DNA from: Roseiarcus sp963798015
GTDB lineage: Bacteria; Pseudomonadota; Alphaproteobacteria; Rhizobiales; Beijerinckiaceae
Reading direction: 5' to 3'
Assembly: GCA_963798015.1 (NCBI GenBank)
Contig: CAWCSA010000002.1
Location: 372,001-436,000 of the forward strand
DNA: 64,000 nt
Under the pieces are notes generated by a model. That model was not told the origin of the DNA. It worked only from the letters and a program-made list of their open reading frames with translations, and did not search any database. The position numbers were made by a program, and so were the translations under genes. This document shows positions 52,564-60,492 of the stretch, piece after piece (positions within the stretch are counted from its first letter, which is position 1; the number at the start of each line of letters is the position of its first letter).

Positions 52564-53574
52564 TCATGCCTTGACGTTGCGGACGATATCAATGATCGGC
52601 CGCGCCTCTGGATGCGCCTTGATGAAGCCGTCGATCTGCGGCAGCGTCAGTTTGCGGAACGGCTCGCGGTCGCAGGCGATGATTTCGACGCCCTTTCGCT
52701 TAAGCGTCTCAATTGCCTCCTTTTCCGCCTCGAGCCCTCGGGCTCTGGTGTCCACCGCCGCTTCCGCTGCCGCCGTCAGAAACTGGTCGCGCAGCGGCGC
52801 CTCCATCCGGGTGAGCGTGAGCCCGCTGCAGAATATGCCGAGAGCGGAGAAATTGTGCTGAGTCAGCGAATAGAATTTGGCCGTTTCGTAAAATTTGCTT
52901 GCCGCAATCGTGGGTGGGTCATGCTCCAGCCCGTCCAGAACGCCGGCCTGAAGCGCAGTGTAAATCTCACCAAACGCCATCGGCGTCGCGGCCGCGCCCA
53001 TGAGCCTCAGACATTCGGTGATGATCTTGTTGGGTAGGGTTCGAATTCTTTTGCCGGCAAGGTCCGCTGGCGCGTTGACTGCCGATTTGCACAACACGCT
53101 GCGCGAGCCGAAATTGTAGGCCCAGCCGATAATTTGCACGTTGGCGGCGGTTTTCAGCGCCTGCTCGAGCGGTTTGGCCGCGCCGGCGTCGAGCGCTTTC
53201 GTTTGCTGGGGGAAGCTTTCGAACAGATAGCCGAGGTCGAGCACGCCGATCAAAGGCGCCACGTTCGCCCAGATGGAAGTGCCGGTGACCATCAGGTCAA
53301 TCACACCAAGGCTGACGGAATTGACGACATCGATCTCTTGCCCGAGCTGATTGTCAGGGAAAAATTGTACGTCGATGCGATCCGCCAGTCCGTGCGCCCC
53401 GAAGCGTTTGATGAGATTGTCGTAATAGACACGGCCGTTGGCGAATTTCGGATTGTTTGGCAGCGAGGACGACAGGCGCATGGTCAGTGGTGCGGCGCGC
53501 GCGGCGCGCACAATGGCGGGGGCGGTCGCGATGCCGAGAAGCACGGACCGACGATTAACGCGATAGGCTTTCAT
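52564..53574 (-). CDS. TRAP transporter substrate-binding protein (DctP)
   Basis: A 336-residue periplasmic binding protein. The N-terminus KAYRVNRRSVLLGIATAPAI is Tat-like, with cleavage after VRAARA. The mature protein starts LTMRLSSSLPNNPKFANG. The ligand-carboxylate Arg region SAVNAPADLAGKRIRTLPN and GVLDGLEHDPPTI are standard DctP blocks. The ATG at 53574 has GGGAGGA upstream; the frame opens 7 codons earlier. It is first in the TRAP operon, 36 bases before the permease gene. The ligand is probably an organic or aromatic acid. Confidence 0.92.
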   Translation of the reverse strand: MKAYRVNRRSVLLGIATAPAIVRAARAAPLTMRLSSSLPNNPKFANGRVYYDNLIKRFGAHGLADRIDVQFFPDNQLGQEIDVVNSVSLGVIDLMVTGTSIWANVAPLIGVLDLGYLFESFPQQTKALDAGAAKPLEQALKTAANVQIIGWAYNFGSRSVLCKSAVNAPADLAGKRIRTLPNKIITECLRLMGAAATPMAFGEIYTALQAGVLDGLEHDPPTIAASKFYETAKFYSLTQHNFSALGIFCSGLTLTRMEAPLRDQFLTAAAEAAVDTRARGLEAEKEAIETLKRKGVEIIACDREPFRKLTLPQIDGFIKAHPEARPIIDIVRNVKA

Positions 53575-53892
53575 GGCGAATCCTCCCGCTCGCACCTCAC
53601 CGGCGTCGTTCTGTCGCCAACGTTAGTCCGATCAGCCGATGACTCGCAAGGCGACCAACGCCGCTGCTCTCCCAGATCAGCTAGTGGCGATGGCCGCGCC
53701 CGTTTGCGCGTCGAAGAAGTTGTCGCGGGCTGCCCAATAAACCGCACGTTGCCGAACCGAACGCCGGCTCCCTAGACCGCGCTTTGTCATACTGATCGGC
53801 GCTGGCGCAGAGGGATTGTTCGAAGCGCAGCTTCGGCGCGTCCATGAGCATGCCGCGCCAACGACAACCTGTAGCCGCGTGCTTGCCCTTTG
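53575..53892. other. Intergenic region upstream of the TRAP operon
   Basis: A gap of 318 bases between the NHL protein gene and dctP, both leftward. It should hold the TRAP promoter. Near 53681-53720 the minus strand reads NFFDAQTGAAIATS before a stop, resembling the C-terminal tail of sugar ABC ATPases, but no longer homology is visible. No intact gene or RNA was recognised. Confidence 0.4.
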
Positions 53893-55002
53893 TCATTGGG
53901 ATTGCGGATGCAAAACCAACTTCTGGATCCGCCAATTAAGCAGCTCGGCCACATAAAGCTCGTTTTCTGACGGGCATGCGATCTCGTGAATCCATCCGAA
54001 CTGCTTGAGCTTCTTGCCTGTTTCGCCAAGCACGCCGAGCACTTTCCCATCGAGTGTCAGCTTGTAGATGCGGCCGGGAAACGCGTCGGCGCTATAGAGC
54101 ACCTGATTGGGCGGCGGGGTGATGCAGAGCGCCCAGGGCGCGCCGGGCGCCATGGTCAACGCGGCGCCGTAGCTTGCCAGACTGCCGTTCGGTGAGCCGG
54201 GCTTCGCTCCGATGGCCGCGCGAGCCCTCGCGTAGTCGAATGGGACGCCGATCTGCATGATTCGAATCAGTTTCCCGTCGCTGTCAAACACCTGAATTCG
54301 TCCGTTGCCGCGATCGGCGACGTAGATGTGGCCTTCGGCGTCAGCCTGAATCGAATGCAAGACCCGGAATTCTCCTGGGCCCTTCCCGAACTCTCCCCAG
54401 GACTTGATCCAGTTTCCGTCCGCGTCGTACTTAGCGATCCGCGAATTGATGTAGCCGTCACTAATGTATGTGTTTCCAGCCGAGTCCCAGGCGACATCTG
54501 TCACTTGCCTGAACATGCCATCGACGGGCGGCGCGGGAGGACTCGGATGTTTCCACGGCTCGGCGGCCTCGTCGGAAGCTTCCTTCTTGCGGCCGAACAC
54601 CATCATCACCCGGCCGTCAGGATTGAACTTGATCACCATGTCCGAACCCTTGTCGACGGCCCAGATGTTGTCCTCCTTGTCGACGCGGACGGCGTGGGCA
54701 AAGGACCACGCGTAAAGATTACGCCCGATCTCGCGCACGAATTTTCCGTCGGCGTTGAACTCCAGCAGTTGCGCTGCCGCGGCGCCGTAGGCCGGTCCGC
54801 TCGTCCCGCCGCGGGAGAATACGAACACGTGGCCGTTCGAATTGACCGCTACCCCCGCCGCTTCACCGAGATAGAGGTCGGGTGGAAGCTTGAGAAAGTC
54901 CGGAACCGAGTCGAACGGAATGGTCGGCGCTGTCTGCGGGGACGGTTCCTGCGCCAAGGCAGCGCTAGTGGTCAGGATCATTGCGAACAGGATTTGACGC
55001 AA
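53893..55002 (-). CDS. Secreted NHL-repeat beta-propeller protein (peptidyl-alpha-hydroxyglycine lyase-like)
   Basis: About 369 residues. The TTG at 55002 gives MRQILFAMILTTSAALAQ, a signal peptide, with a GGGGGG tract upstream. A frame beginning further upstream would start inside the IS5 element and is rejected. The mature part has several NHL repeats with G.IYVADRGNGRIQVF-type strands (GHIYVADRGNGRIQVFDSDG) and AWSFAHAVRVDKEDNIWAVD. This resembles the peptidylglycine alpha-amidating lyase (PAL) family, whose bacterial members act on unknown hydroxyglycine or related compounds. An IS5 element begins 74 bases upstream and may have displaced the promoter. Confidence 0.8.
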   Translation of the reverse strand: MRQILFAMILTTSAALAQEPSPQTAPTIPFDSVPDFLKLPPDLYLGEAAGVAVNSNGHVFVFSRGGTSGPAYGAAAAQLLEFNADGKFVREIGRNLYAWSFAHAVRVDKEDNIWAVDKGSDMVIKFNPDGRVMMVFGRKKEASDEAAEPWKHPSPPAPPVDGMFRQVTDVAWDSAGNTYISDGYINSRIAKYDADGNWIKSWGEFGKGPGEFRVLHSIQADAEGHIYVADRGNGRIQVFDSDGKLIRIMQIGVPFDYARARAAIGAKPGSPNGSLASYGAALTMAPGAPWALCITPPPNQVLYSADAFPGRIYKLTLDGKVLGVLGETGKKLKQFGWIHEIACPSENELYVAELLNWRIQKLVLHPQSQ

Positions 55003-55095
55003 TGTCTGTCCCCCCACGGTCGCTTGACCAGCGACGATTTGCCGGATCGGATCCTTTTCAACTCGTAGGATACTAGGGGCTGTCCTCAATTAGGG

Positions 55096-55123
55096 GATTC
55101 GCGAATCGGGTAAAGCGTGATTC
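55096..55123 (+). promoter_or_regulatory. Triad of GANTC (CcrM) sites before the IS5 transposase
   Basis: GATTC at 55096, GAATC at 55103 and GATTC at 55119 lie 31-58 bases before the transposase GTG. The first two form the palindrome GATTCGCGAATC. Spacing and much of the surrounding sequence (GGGGATTC, CGAATCGGGT, TGATTCA) are identical to the IS630 element at 41.8 kb, although the transposases are unrelated. A methylation-sensitive promoter is inferred. Confidence 0.5.
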
Positions 55124-55153
55124 ATAGGGAGCCTTCTTTTTGGGAGGCTTTCG

Positions 55154-55911
55154 GTGCGGCGCTACGGATTGCGCGACGACCAGTTTGCGCGGATTGAACA
55201 TTTGCTGCCGGGTCGTCCGGGACATGTCGGACGCAATAGCGAATTGGGCAATCGACTTTTCGTTGAGGCGGTGATTTGGAAATTTCGGTCGGGTGCGCCG
55301 TGGCGCGATCTGCCCGAGCGGTTCGGCCACTGGAAGACCATTCACACGCGGTTCTCGCGGTGGGCGGAGAACGGCGTATGGGAGAGTCTTTTCAAGACGT
55401 TGGCTGACGATCCGGACAACGAATACGCGATGATCGACGCCACCATCGTTCGCGCGCATCAGCATAGTGCGGGCGCACTCAAAAAGGGGGTCTCGATCAA
55501 GCCATAGGCCGCTCGCGCGGCGGCCTGACCACCAAGATCCATGTGATTGTCGACGCCTTGGGCAACCCGTTGGCGCTTCGCCTCACCGGCGGCCAAGTCC
55601 ACGACATCACCCAGGCTGAAGCCCTCGCGGCTGAGGTGAAGCCCGAAGCCCTCCTCGGCGACAAGGGCTACGACGCCGGCGCCTTCATCGAGAGCCTCGA
55701 AGTGCGCGCCATCAAGCCGGTCATCCCGCCAAAGTCGAACCGCAAGGTCGCTCGCGATTGCGACTTCGCCCTCTACGCCGAACGCAATCTCATCGAGCGT
55801 TTCTTTCAATTCATCAAACAGTTCCGAGGCATCGCGACCCGCTACGAAAAAACCGCACGCAATTACCTCGCCGGCCTCCATTTGGTCTGCGCCCTGGCTT
55901 GGCTCAAATGA
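55154..55911 (+). CDS. IS5-family (IS427-type) transposase, two frames with -1 frameshift
   Basis: The DDE transposase of this IS5 element. The first frame (GTG at 55154, GGGAGG upstream) has the DNA-binding N-terminus RRYGLRDDQFARIEHLLPG and the first catalytic Asp in YAMIDATIVRAHQHS. The second frame has LLGDKGYDAGAFIESLE with the second Asp and ERNLIERFFQFIKQFRGIAT with the Glu. A -1 shift at AAAAAG (55481-55486) joins them as KKGGLDQAIGRSRGG. The fused product is about 252 residues, normal for the IS427 group, and all catalytic residues are present. Confidence 0.88.
55481..55486 (+). other. Probable programmed -1 frameshift site in IS5 transposase
   Basis: AAA AAG in the first frame, preceded by C and followed by GGGG. 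Slippage of one base back continues as GGG GGT CTC GAT CAA. This matches the A-rich slippery sites used by IS427-type elements to fuse their two frames. Confidence 0.6.
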
Positions 55912-56018
55912 GGACACGCTCTAGCGGACCGTGAAACGATTTGCCAACCTCGGCGGCGGGACCGCGGCGCGGTTCGCTGAGTCTAGCAGTGACACCGGCG
56001 GCTCGATGAGTTTGGGAG

Positions 56019-56522
56019 GTGGCGGATAAACCCAACTGCAGATCAAGTCGGGCCCTTCGCGCTCGACGAGGCGGACACGACGCCAGATGGCTGGGACGAT
56101 CCTGTGCGCGGCCGGCTTCGCTGGCGCACTCTGTTCTCCAAAGGGGCGACCCATCGGAGGGCATGACCTGCGGCGTGGCGGAGTTTCAGCCCGGCGGGTG
56201 GCTAGGCTTGCATCGGCACGCACCGGCGGAAATCTATTATGTACTCGTCGGTGCGGGCTCAACGAGCCTCGAGGGCCGCGAGATCCCGCTGAAGGCCGGA
56301 AGCGCCGTATTCATTCCCGGCATGGCCGAGCACGGAATCCGCCAGACGGGAAACGAGACCCTGCGGGTCTTCTATGCGTTTCCGGTCAATTCGTTTGATG
56401 GCGTAGAATACCTTTTTTTCCAGGGCGCCACACAGCTGACTGTTGTCCCAGCGAAGCCGGATCAATTGGGCTCCGAGGCCGGTTCGCTTATCGAACTTGC
56501 CAGCCCAAGCCGGTCGCGATAG
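56019..56522 (+). pseudogene. Cupin-domain protein, N-terminus frameshifted
   Basis: The C-terminal part is a clear cupin of the dimethylsulfoniopropionate-lyase-like type: MTCGVAEFQPGGWLGLHRH, then APAEIYYVLVGAGSTSLEGR and FIPGMAEHGIRQTGNETLR, with metal-binding histidines and Glu. The expected N-terminal part, GWDDPVRGRLRWRTLFSKGA, is present but in another frame. The two meet at CCC (56150-56152), where a fourth C would read GATPSEGMTCGV. The GTG start used here gives a nonsense N-terminus (MADKPNCRSSRALR), so the true start is uncertain. The gene lies about 100 bases from the IS5 right end. Confidence 0.75.
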
Positions 56523-56559
56523 CGGTCGGGGGATCAACCAGGCCAAGCGACACGCGCCA

Positions 56560-57093
56560 ATGTCCTCCACCGCCATGCTTCTTACCTCCTATTCGGCCGC
56601 TCCGGGGCGAGGATGCGGCGCCTGCACGCTCTGCTGCAAGGTCTACGCGTTGCCTGAATTCGCTAAACCGCCCGGCGTCTGGTGCAAGCATTGCGCGCCC
56701 GGAAAGGGCTGCACCATCCACGAGGCTCCTCCCGACCAGTGCCGGCGCTTCTTCTGCCTGTGGATGACGGACGGGACGATGCCGGCCGAGTGGAAGCCCG
56801 ATCGGGCGCGGTTCGTGCTCTCCATTTATCCGACGAACGGATTTGTTTACGGCCAGGTCGATCCCGGTGCGCCGGGCGCTTGGCGAAGGGCGCCCTATTT
56901 CGACGGCCTGCGCGGCATGGCGAAAAGGCTGCTCGAGCAGAAGCGCCACGTCATCATGTTCGTTGGCGATCAAGCGACCCTCGTCATGCCCGACGAGACC
57001 TTGTCTCTTGGCGCAATGACGGCCAATGACAATTTTCGCATCGAACCGGCCTTCGGCCCGAACGGTCCGACATGGCGCGCGACAAAAATATGA
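56560..57093 (+). CDS. YkgJ-family cysteine cluster protein
   Basis: About 177 residues with the cysteine pattern of YkgJ/UPF0153 proteins: CGACTLCCKVYALPE near residue 20, then WCKHCAPGKGCTIHE and CRRFFCLWMTDG. These cysteines probably bind zinc or an iron-sulfur cluster. The ATG at 56560 is chosen because it precedes the cysteine cluster at the usual distance. The frame is open further back, in a region overlapping the cupin gene. Its stop overlaps the ATG of the SH3 protein gene (ATGA). The molecular function of the family is not established. Confidence 0.8.
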   Translation: MSSTAMLLTSYSAAPGRGCGACTLCCKVYALPEFAKPPGVWCKHCAPGKGCTIHEAPPDQCRRFFCLWMTDGTMPAEWKPDRARFVLSIYPTNGFVYGQVDPGAPGAWRRAPYFDGLRGMAKRLLEQKRHVIMFVGDQATLVMPDETLSLGAMTANDNFRIEPAFGPNGPTWRATKI

Positions 57094-57479
57094 GGACAAT
57101 TGTGCGTCTCTCTCTTGGACTTGGACTTTCCATCGCTCTTATCGCGCCGGCAAGCGCGGAACTGGCGATGACCGGCGCCCCGCTCGTGATGCGCACCGGG
57201 CCGACCGGCAAGGCCAGCGTGGTGCAGCGCATCCCCCAAAGGGCGGAAATCGTTCTTGAAAAGTGCGTTCGCAACTGGTGCCGCGCGTCGTGGCGGGGCC
57301 GCGTCGGCTATATCCCGGCGGATGCAGTCGTGTTGGGGCCTCCGCCCGCGATCTTCCCGGGCGATGAGATGCCGCCGCCCGTTGTCAACGCTTCGCCCAC
57401 GTATGTGACGCCGCCGGCATGGCAATGGAACGGGCCCTACGTTGGCCTCAATGGCGGTCTTGGCTTCGGTTCCTGGTAG
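57090..57479 (+). CDS. Exported SH3-domain protein
   Basis: A 129-residue protein with a signal peptide (LSLGLGLSIALIAPASA, cleaved before ELAMTG). A bacterial SH3 domain follows at about residues 28-78 (LVMRTGPTGKASVVQRIPQR, then VRNWCRASWRGRVGYIPADA) with a Cys pair flanking CVRNWC. The Pro-rich tail ends in GPYVGLNGGLGFGSW, like the start of a small outer-membrane beta-barrel motif. The ATG overlaps the YkgJ stop, so expression is coupled. Such SH3b proteins bind cell-wall material, but the ligand is unknown. Confidence 0.8.
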   Translation: MRTIVRLSLGLGLSIALIAPASAELAMTGAPLVMRTGPTGKASVVQRIPQRAEIVLEKCVRNWCRASWRGRVGYIPADAVVLGPPPAIFPGDEMPPPVVNASPTYVTPPAWQWNGPYVGLNGGLGFGSW

Positions 57480-57574
57480 CGCCGATCCGTTTCGAAGCCC
57501 GAGGCCGGCCTACCCATAAACGCCGCCCGGTCTTATATGCAGCCTGATCCCTTTCTCATTGAGGAGATGAGCGC

Positions 57575-58610
57575 GTGACCACGAGCCGCGAGCCGGAGAA
57601 AATTCCTGTCACCGTCCTTACCGGCTATCTCGGCGCCGGCAAGACAACCCTTCTCAACCGCATTTTGAGCGAACCGCACGGCAAACGCTACGCGGTCGTG
57701 GTCAACGAGTTCGGCGAGATCGGCATCGATAACGAGCTCGTCATCGGCGCTGACGAAGAAGTGTTCGAAATGAACAACGGCTGCATCTGCTGCACCGTGC
57801 GCGGCGACCTCATCCGCATTATCGAGGGGCTGATGAAGCGCAAGGGCCGGTTCGACGCGATCATCGTCGAGACGACCGGGCTCGCCGATCCGGCGCCGGT
57901 GGCGCAGACTTTCTTCGTCGACGAGGACGTGAAAGAGGCGGCGCGGCTCGACGCCGTGGTGACGGTCGCCGACGCCAAATGGCTCGCCCAGCGCCTGCGC
58001 GATGCGCCCGAAGCAAAGAACCAGATCGCCTTCGCCGACGTCATCATCCTCAACAAGACAGATCTCGTCAGCCCGGCCGAATTGCGCGAGGTCGAGGCGC
58101 GCATCCGGGCCATCAACCCTTACGCGGCGCTGCATCGGGCTAAGAAATGCGACGTCGCGCTCGCCGATGTGCTGGAGCGGCGGGCCTTCGATCTCGACCG
58201 CATCCTCGACATTGAGCCTGACTTCCTGGTCCGCGAGGACGATGACCATGATCACGATCACCATGACCATGACGGCGGACATCATCATCATGGCCTCAAG
58301 CATTATCACGACGAGGACATGCAGTCGGTGGCGGTGAGAACTCGAGGGCGACGTCGATCCGGCCAAGTTCATGCCCTGGATCAACCGCCTTACCCAGGAG
58401 CAGGGCCCGAACATCCTGCGCTGCAAGGGCATTGTGGCAATGAAGGGCGACCCCAAGCGCTTCGTTTTCCAGGGCGTGCACATGATGCTTGACGGCAATT
58501 CGCAACGCGACTGGAGGCCCGACGAGAAACGGGAATCGAAGGCCGTGTTCATCGGCCGTGATCTCAAGGAAGAGGAAATCCGCAACGGTTTCCTGGCCTG
58601 CGCGGCTTGA
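57575..58610 (+). pseudogene. CobW/G3E-family GTPase (metallochaperone), frameshifted
   Basis: A G3E P-loop GTPase of the CobW group that inserts or guards metal cofactors. It shows Walker A VTVLTGYLGAGKTTLLNR, the metal-binding CxCC in NNGCICCTVRGDL, Walker B VETTGLADPAP and the base-specificity NKTD. A His/Asp-rich loop (DDDHDHDHHDHDGGHHHH and KHYHDED, about residues 223-250) probably stores Zn, Co or Ni. The frame breaks at an extra A (AA at 58339-58340); with one A it reads VAVRLEGDVDPAKFMPWINR and continues to FLACAA. Corrected length is about 344 residues. The start is a GTG. A WD40 gene follows, a pairing seen in related bacteria. Confidence 0.85.
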
Positions 58611-58634
58611 CGGCGCTGTCACCCTCACCCCGGC

Positions 58635-58653
58635 CCTCTCCCGCGGGGAGAGG
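58635..58653. repeat. Extragenic palindrome between the G3E GTPase and WD40 genes
   Basis: CCTCTCCC and GGGAGAGG form a perfect 8-bp stem around GCG. It sits in CTCACCCCGGCCCTCTCCC-type sequence that is a familiar repetitive extragenic unit in high-GC Proteobacteria. It could terminate or stabilise the upstream transcript. There is no T tract. Confidence 0.5.
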
Positions 58654-58716
58654 CGGCGCAATTCTTCTCCGTTCGAGAGAAGGCAGGCGACCCCGGCCTG
58701 CCGGACGAGGGGAACT

Positions 58717-59721
58717 ATGAGCGAATCTGAGACCGCGGCCTCTTCGTTGGCGCAGCACGCGCAGCTGTTCGAAGCGGGCGCGCATGTCGTGGCGGCGGTG
58801 TTCGTCGATGGCGCGCCGACGCTGGCGCTGGCTGACGGCGTCGTGCTGATCGGCGATCCCCAGGAGCAACAGCGTGTCGTCGTCTATCCCGACGCGGCCA
58901 TGCTGACCGCGATCAGCGACGGCAAGACCTTGCTCACTGGCGGCGACGATGGGCGCGTGGTCGCGGTGCGGGCCGACGGGAGCGTTGAGAACATCGCCGA
59001 CGAGAAGGGGCGGTGGATCGACGCCCTGGCGCTGCGCGGAAAGGCCTATGGGTGGAGCGCCGGCAAGCAGGTTCGTGCGCGCGATGAAAGCGGGGCCATC
59101 AAGAGCTGGAGCGCGCCGACCACCGCGCGTGGCCTGGCTTTCCAACCCAAGGGCTTTCGCCTCGCGGCGACCCATTACAATGGCGCGACGCTCTGGTTTC
59201 CGAAGGTCGAAGGCGCTCCGCAGACCCTTGAGTGGAAGGGGGCGCATCTCGATGTCGCCTTCTCTCCCGACGGGCGTTTCCTCGTGACCTCGATGCAGGA
59301 GAACGCGCTGCATGGCTGGCGGCTTCAGGATTCGCGCAACATGCGCATGACCGGATATCCGGCCAAGACGCGCTCCATTTCGTGGTCGCATGACGGCCAA
59401 TGGCTTGCGACCTCCGGCGCCGACGCCGCGGTCGTCTGGCCGTTCAAGGACAAGGACGGCCCGATGGGCAAGGCCCCGCGCGAATGCGGCGTGCGCCAGG
59501 CGCGCGTGACCCAGGTGGCGTTTCATCCGAAGGCGCTCGTCTTGGCCATTGGTTACACCGACGGCCTCGTTCTGCTCGTCCGGCTCGCGGACGCGGCCGA
59601 AATTCTTGTGCGCCATCCCGGCGACGGCGCGGTCAGCGCGCTTGGCTGGGATGCGATGGGCTCACAACTGCTGTTCGGTCTTGACTCGGGCGCGGCCGGT
59701 CTCCTGAGGTTGCCTGCCTGA
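58717..59721 (+). CDS. WD40-repeat beta-propeller protein
   Basis: A 334-residue cytoplasmic protein with WD40-like repeats. Units end in motifs such as VAFSPDGRFLVTSMQENALHGW, quoted as VAFSPDGRFLVTSMQENALH, ISWSHDGQWLATSGADAAVVW and VAFHPKALVLAIGYTDGLVL, with GH- or W-containing turns. The ATG at 58717 has GAGG upstream and no signal peptide follows. Lying about 100 bases after a CobW-type GTPase gene, it probably works with it, perhaps as a scaffold in metal homeostasis. That functional link is inference from gene order only. Confidence 0.83.
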   Translation: MSESETAASSLAQHAQLFEAGAHVVAAVFVDGAPTLALADGVVLIGDPQEQQRVVVYPDAAMLTAISDGKTLLTGGDDGRVVAVRADGSVENIADEKGRWIDALALRGKAYGWSAGKQVRARDESGAIKSWSAPTTARGLAFQPKGFRLAATHYNGATLWFPKVEGAPQTLEWKGAHLDVAFSPDGRFLVTSMQENALHGWRLQDSRNMRMTGYPAKTRSISWSHDGQWLATSGADAAVVWPFKDKDGPMGKAPRECGVRQARVTQVAFHPKALVLAIGYTDGLVLLVRLADAAEILVRHPGDGAVSALGWDAMGSQLLFGLDSGAAGLLRLPA

Positions 59722-60492
59722 CCACCCACGGGCACAAGTTTACGCGAGCCAACGATTCCAATGGCTTAGGTGCGCCTTCGCGCAACTTTTTCACGTCTTC
59801 GCTCTCATCTCAAAGACCACGTCCCGAGGCGCCGCGAAGCCGCCTCGAAGAACGCTCCAGGGATGTAAAGGCGACAGCTTTGGTCGCTTCGATCCCTCCT
59901 TCGAGACGCCGCGGTTTGCGCGACTGCCCAGCGACTGTGTTGGCGGTCAAGCGCTTTCTGGCCGCCATGACTGTTTGTCTCGCAGGATGGCGTTTCGTTT
60001 CGAGCGCCGACGAGGGCCAAAAACAGCAAGAGCGAAAGGCATCCTTCGCCAAGCGAAATGACACGTTTCGCATCGCTGGTTGTACGTCGTTGAAATCGTT
60101 AGGTGCGAAACCAAGCCATTTCGTGTAATTGTTTTTTTTCAAGGGTTTAGCCGCTTTTTTGTTTCGCGTTTTTTCCAAATGCGTTCCCACGACCCAAAAA
60201 ACCGGATCCAACGGATCGCGAGCGCTCTCCTTCGAGAAGTTCAGGGGAGGCGCCTCGTTCCTCGCGACACGACGCCGTCGGTCATTCGGATCCCCACTTG
60301 CCGTGATCCACACCTATAGCTGATTTTTCTCTAAAAGGGAATATATTGCCCATTTTTTCTGACTTATGGAGGAGTCGACGGTCGATCAAACCCCCGCGGT
60401 CTTGAGGCGGCCGCGGCCTACCGCCGGGCCGCCGCTTGCCAGCGACCCAGGAAACGGAGAATTGTCCGCCCCCAAGCAACTCCAAGGATTCC
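59722..60492. other. Long intergenic region without a recognisable gene
   Basis: About 770 bases. A minus-strand frame of 167 codons (59810-60313) exists but has unusual composition, no recognisable motif and no ribosome-binding site, and is not accepted. Bases 60125-60180 hold four long T tracts on the plus strand (for example TTGTTTTTTTTC), and GGGAATATATTGCCC at 60338-60352 is a near-palindrome in an A/T-rich stretch. The latter region probably contains the promoter of the FGGY-kinase operon. AAGGA precedes its ATG. Confidence 0.45.

Larger units (their letters stand above)
55077..55920 (+). mobile_element. IS5-family insertion sequence (IS427-type)
   Basis: An 844-bp element with imperfect inverted ends (GGGCTGTCCTCAATT at the left; AGCGTGTCCTCATTT read inward from the right). 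CTAG flanks both sides (55073-55076 and 55921-55924), a short target duplication as seen for IS427-type elements. It carries a two-frame transposase with an A5G slippery site, and a triad of GANTC sites before the start codon. It separates the NHL propeller gene from a frameshifted cupin gene. Confidence 0.85.

Noticed and set aside
53681..53760. C-terminal remnant of an ABC ATPase (NFFDAQTGAAIATS on the minus strand)
   Set aside because: Too short, and no upstream homology in any frame; may be chance.
55003..55089. Upstream extension of the NHL propeller gene
   Set aside because: It would begin inside the IS5 element and place the signal peptide internally; the TTG at 55002 is preferred.
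59810..60313. Minus-strand 167-codon frame in the long gap before the kinase
   Set aside because: No motif, no Shine-Dalgarno, and T-rich tracts inside; kept as intergenic.
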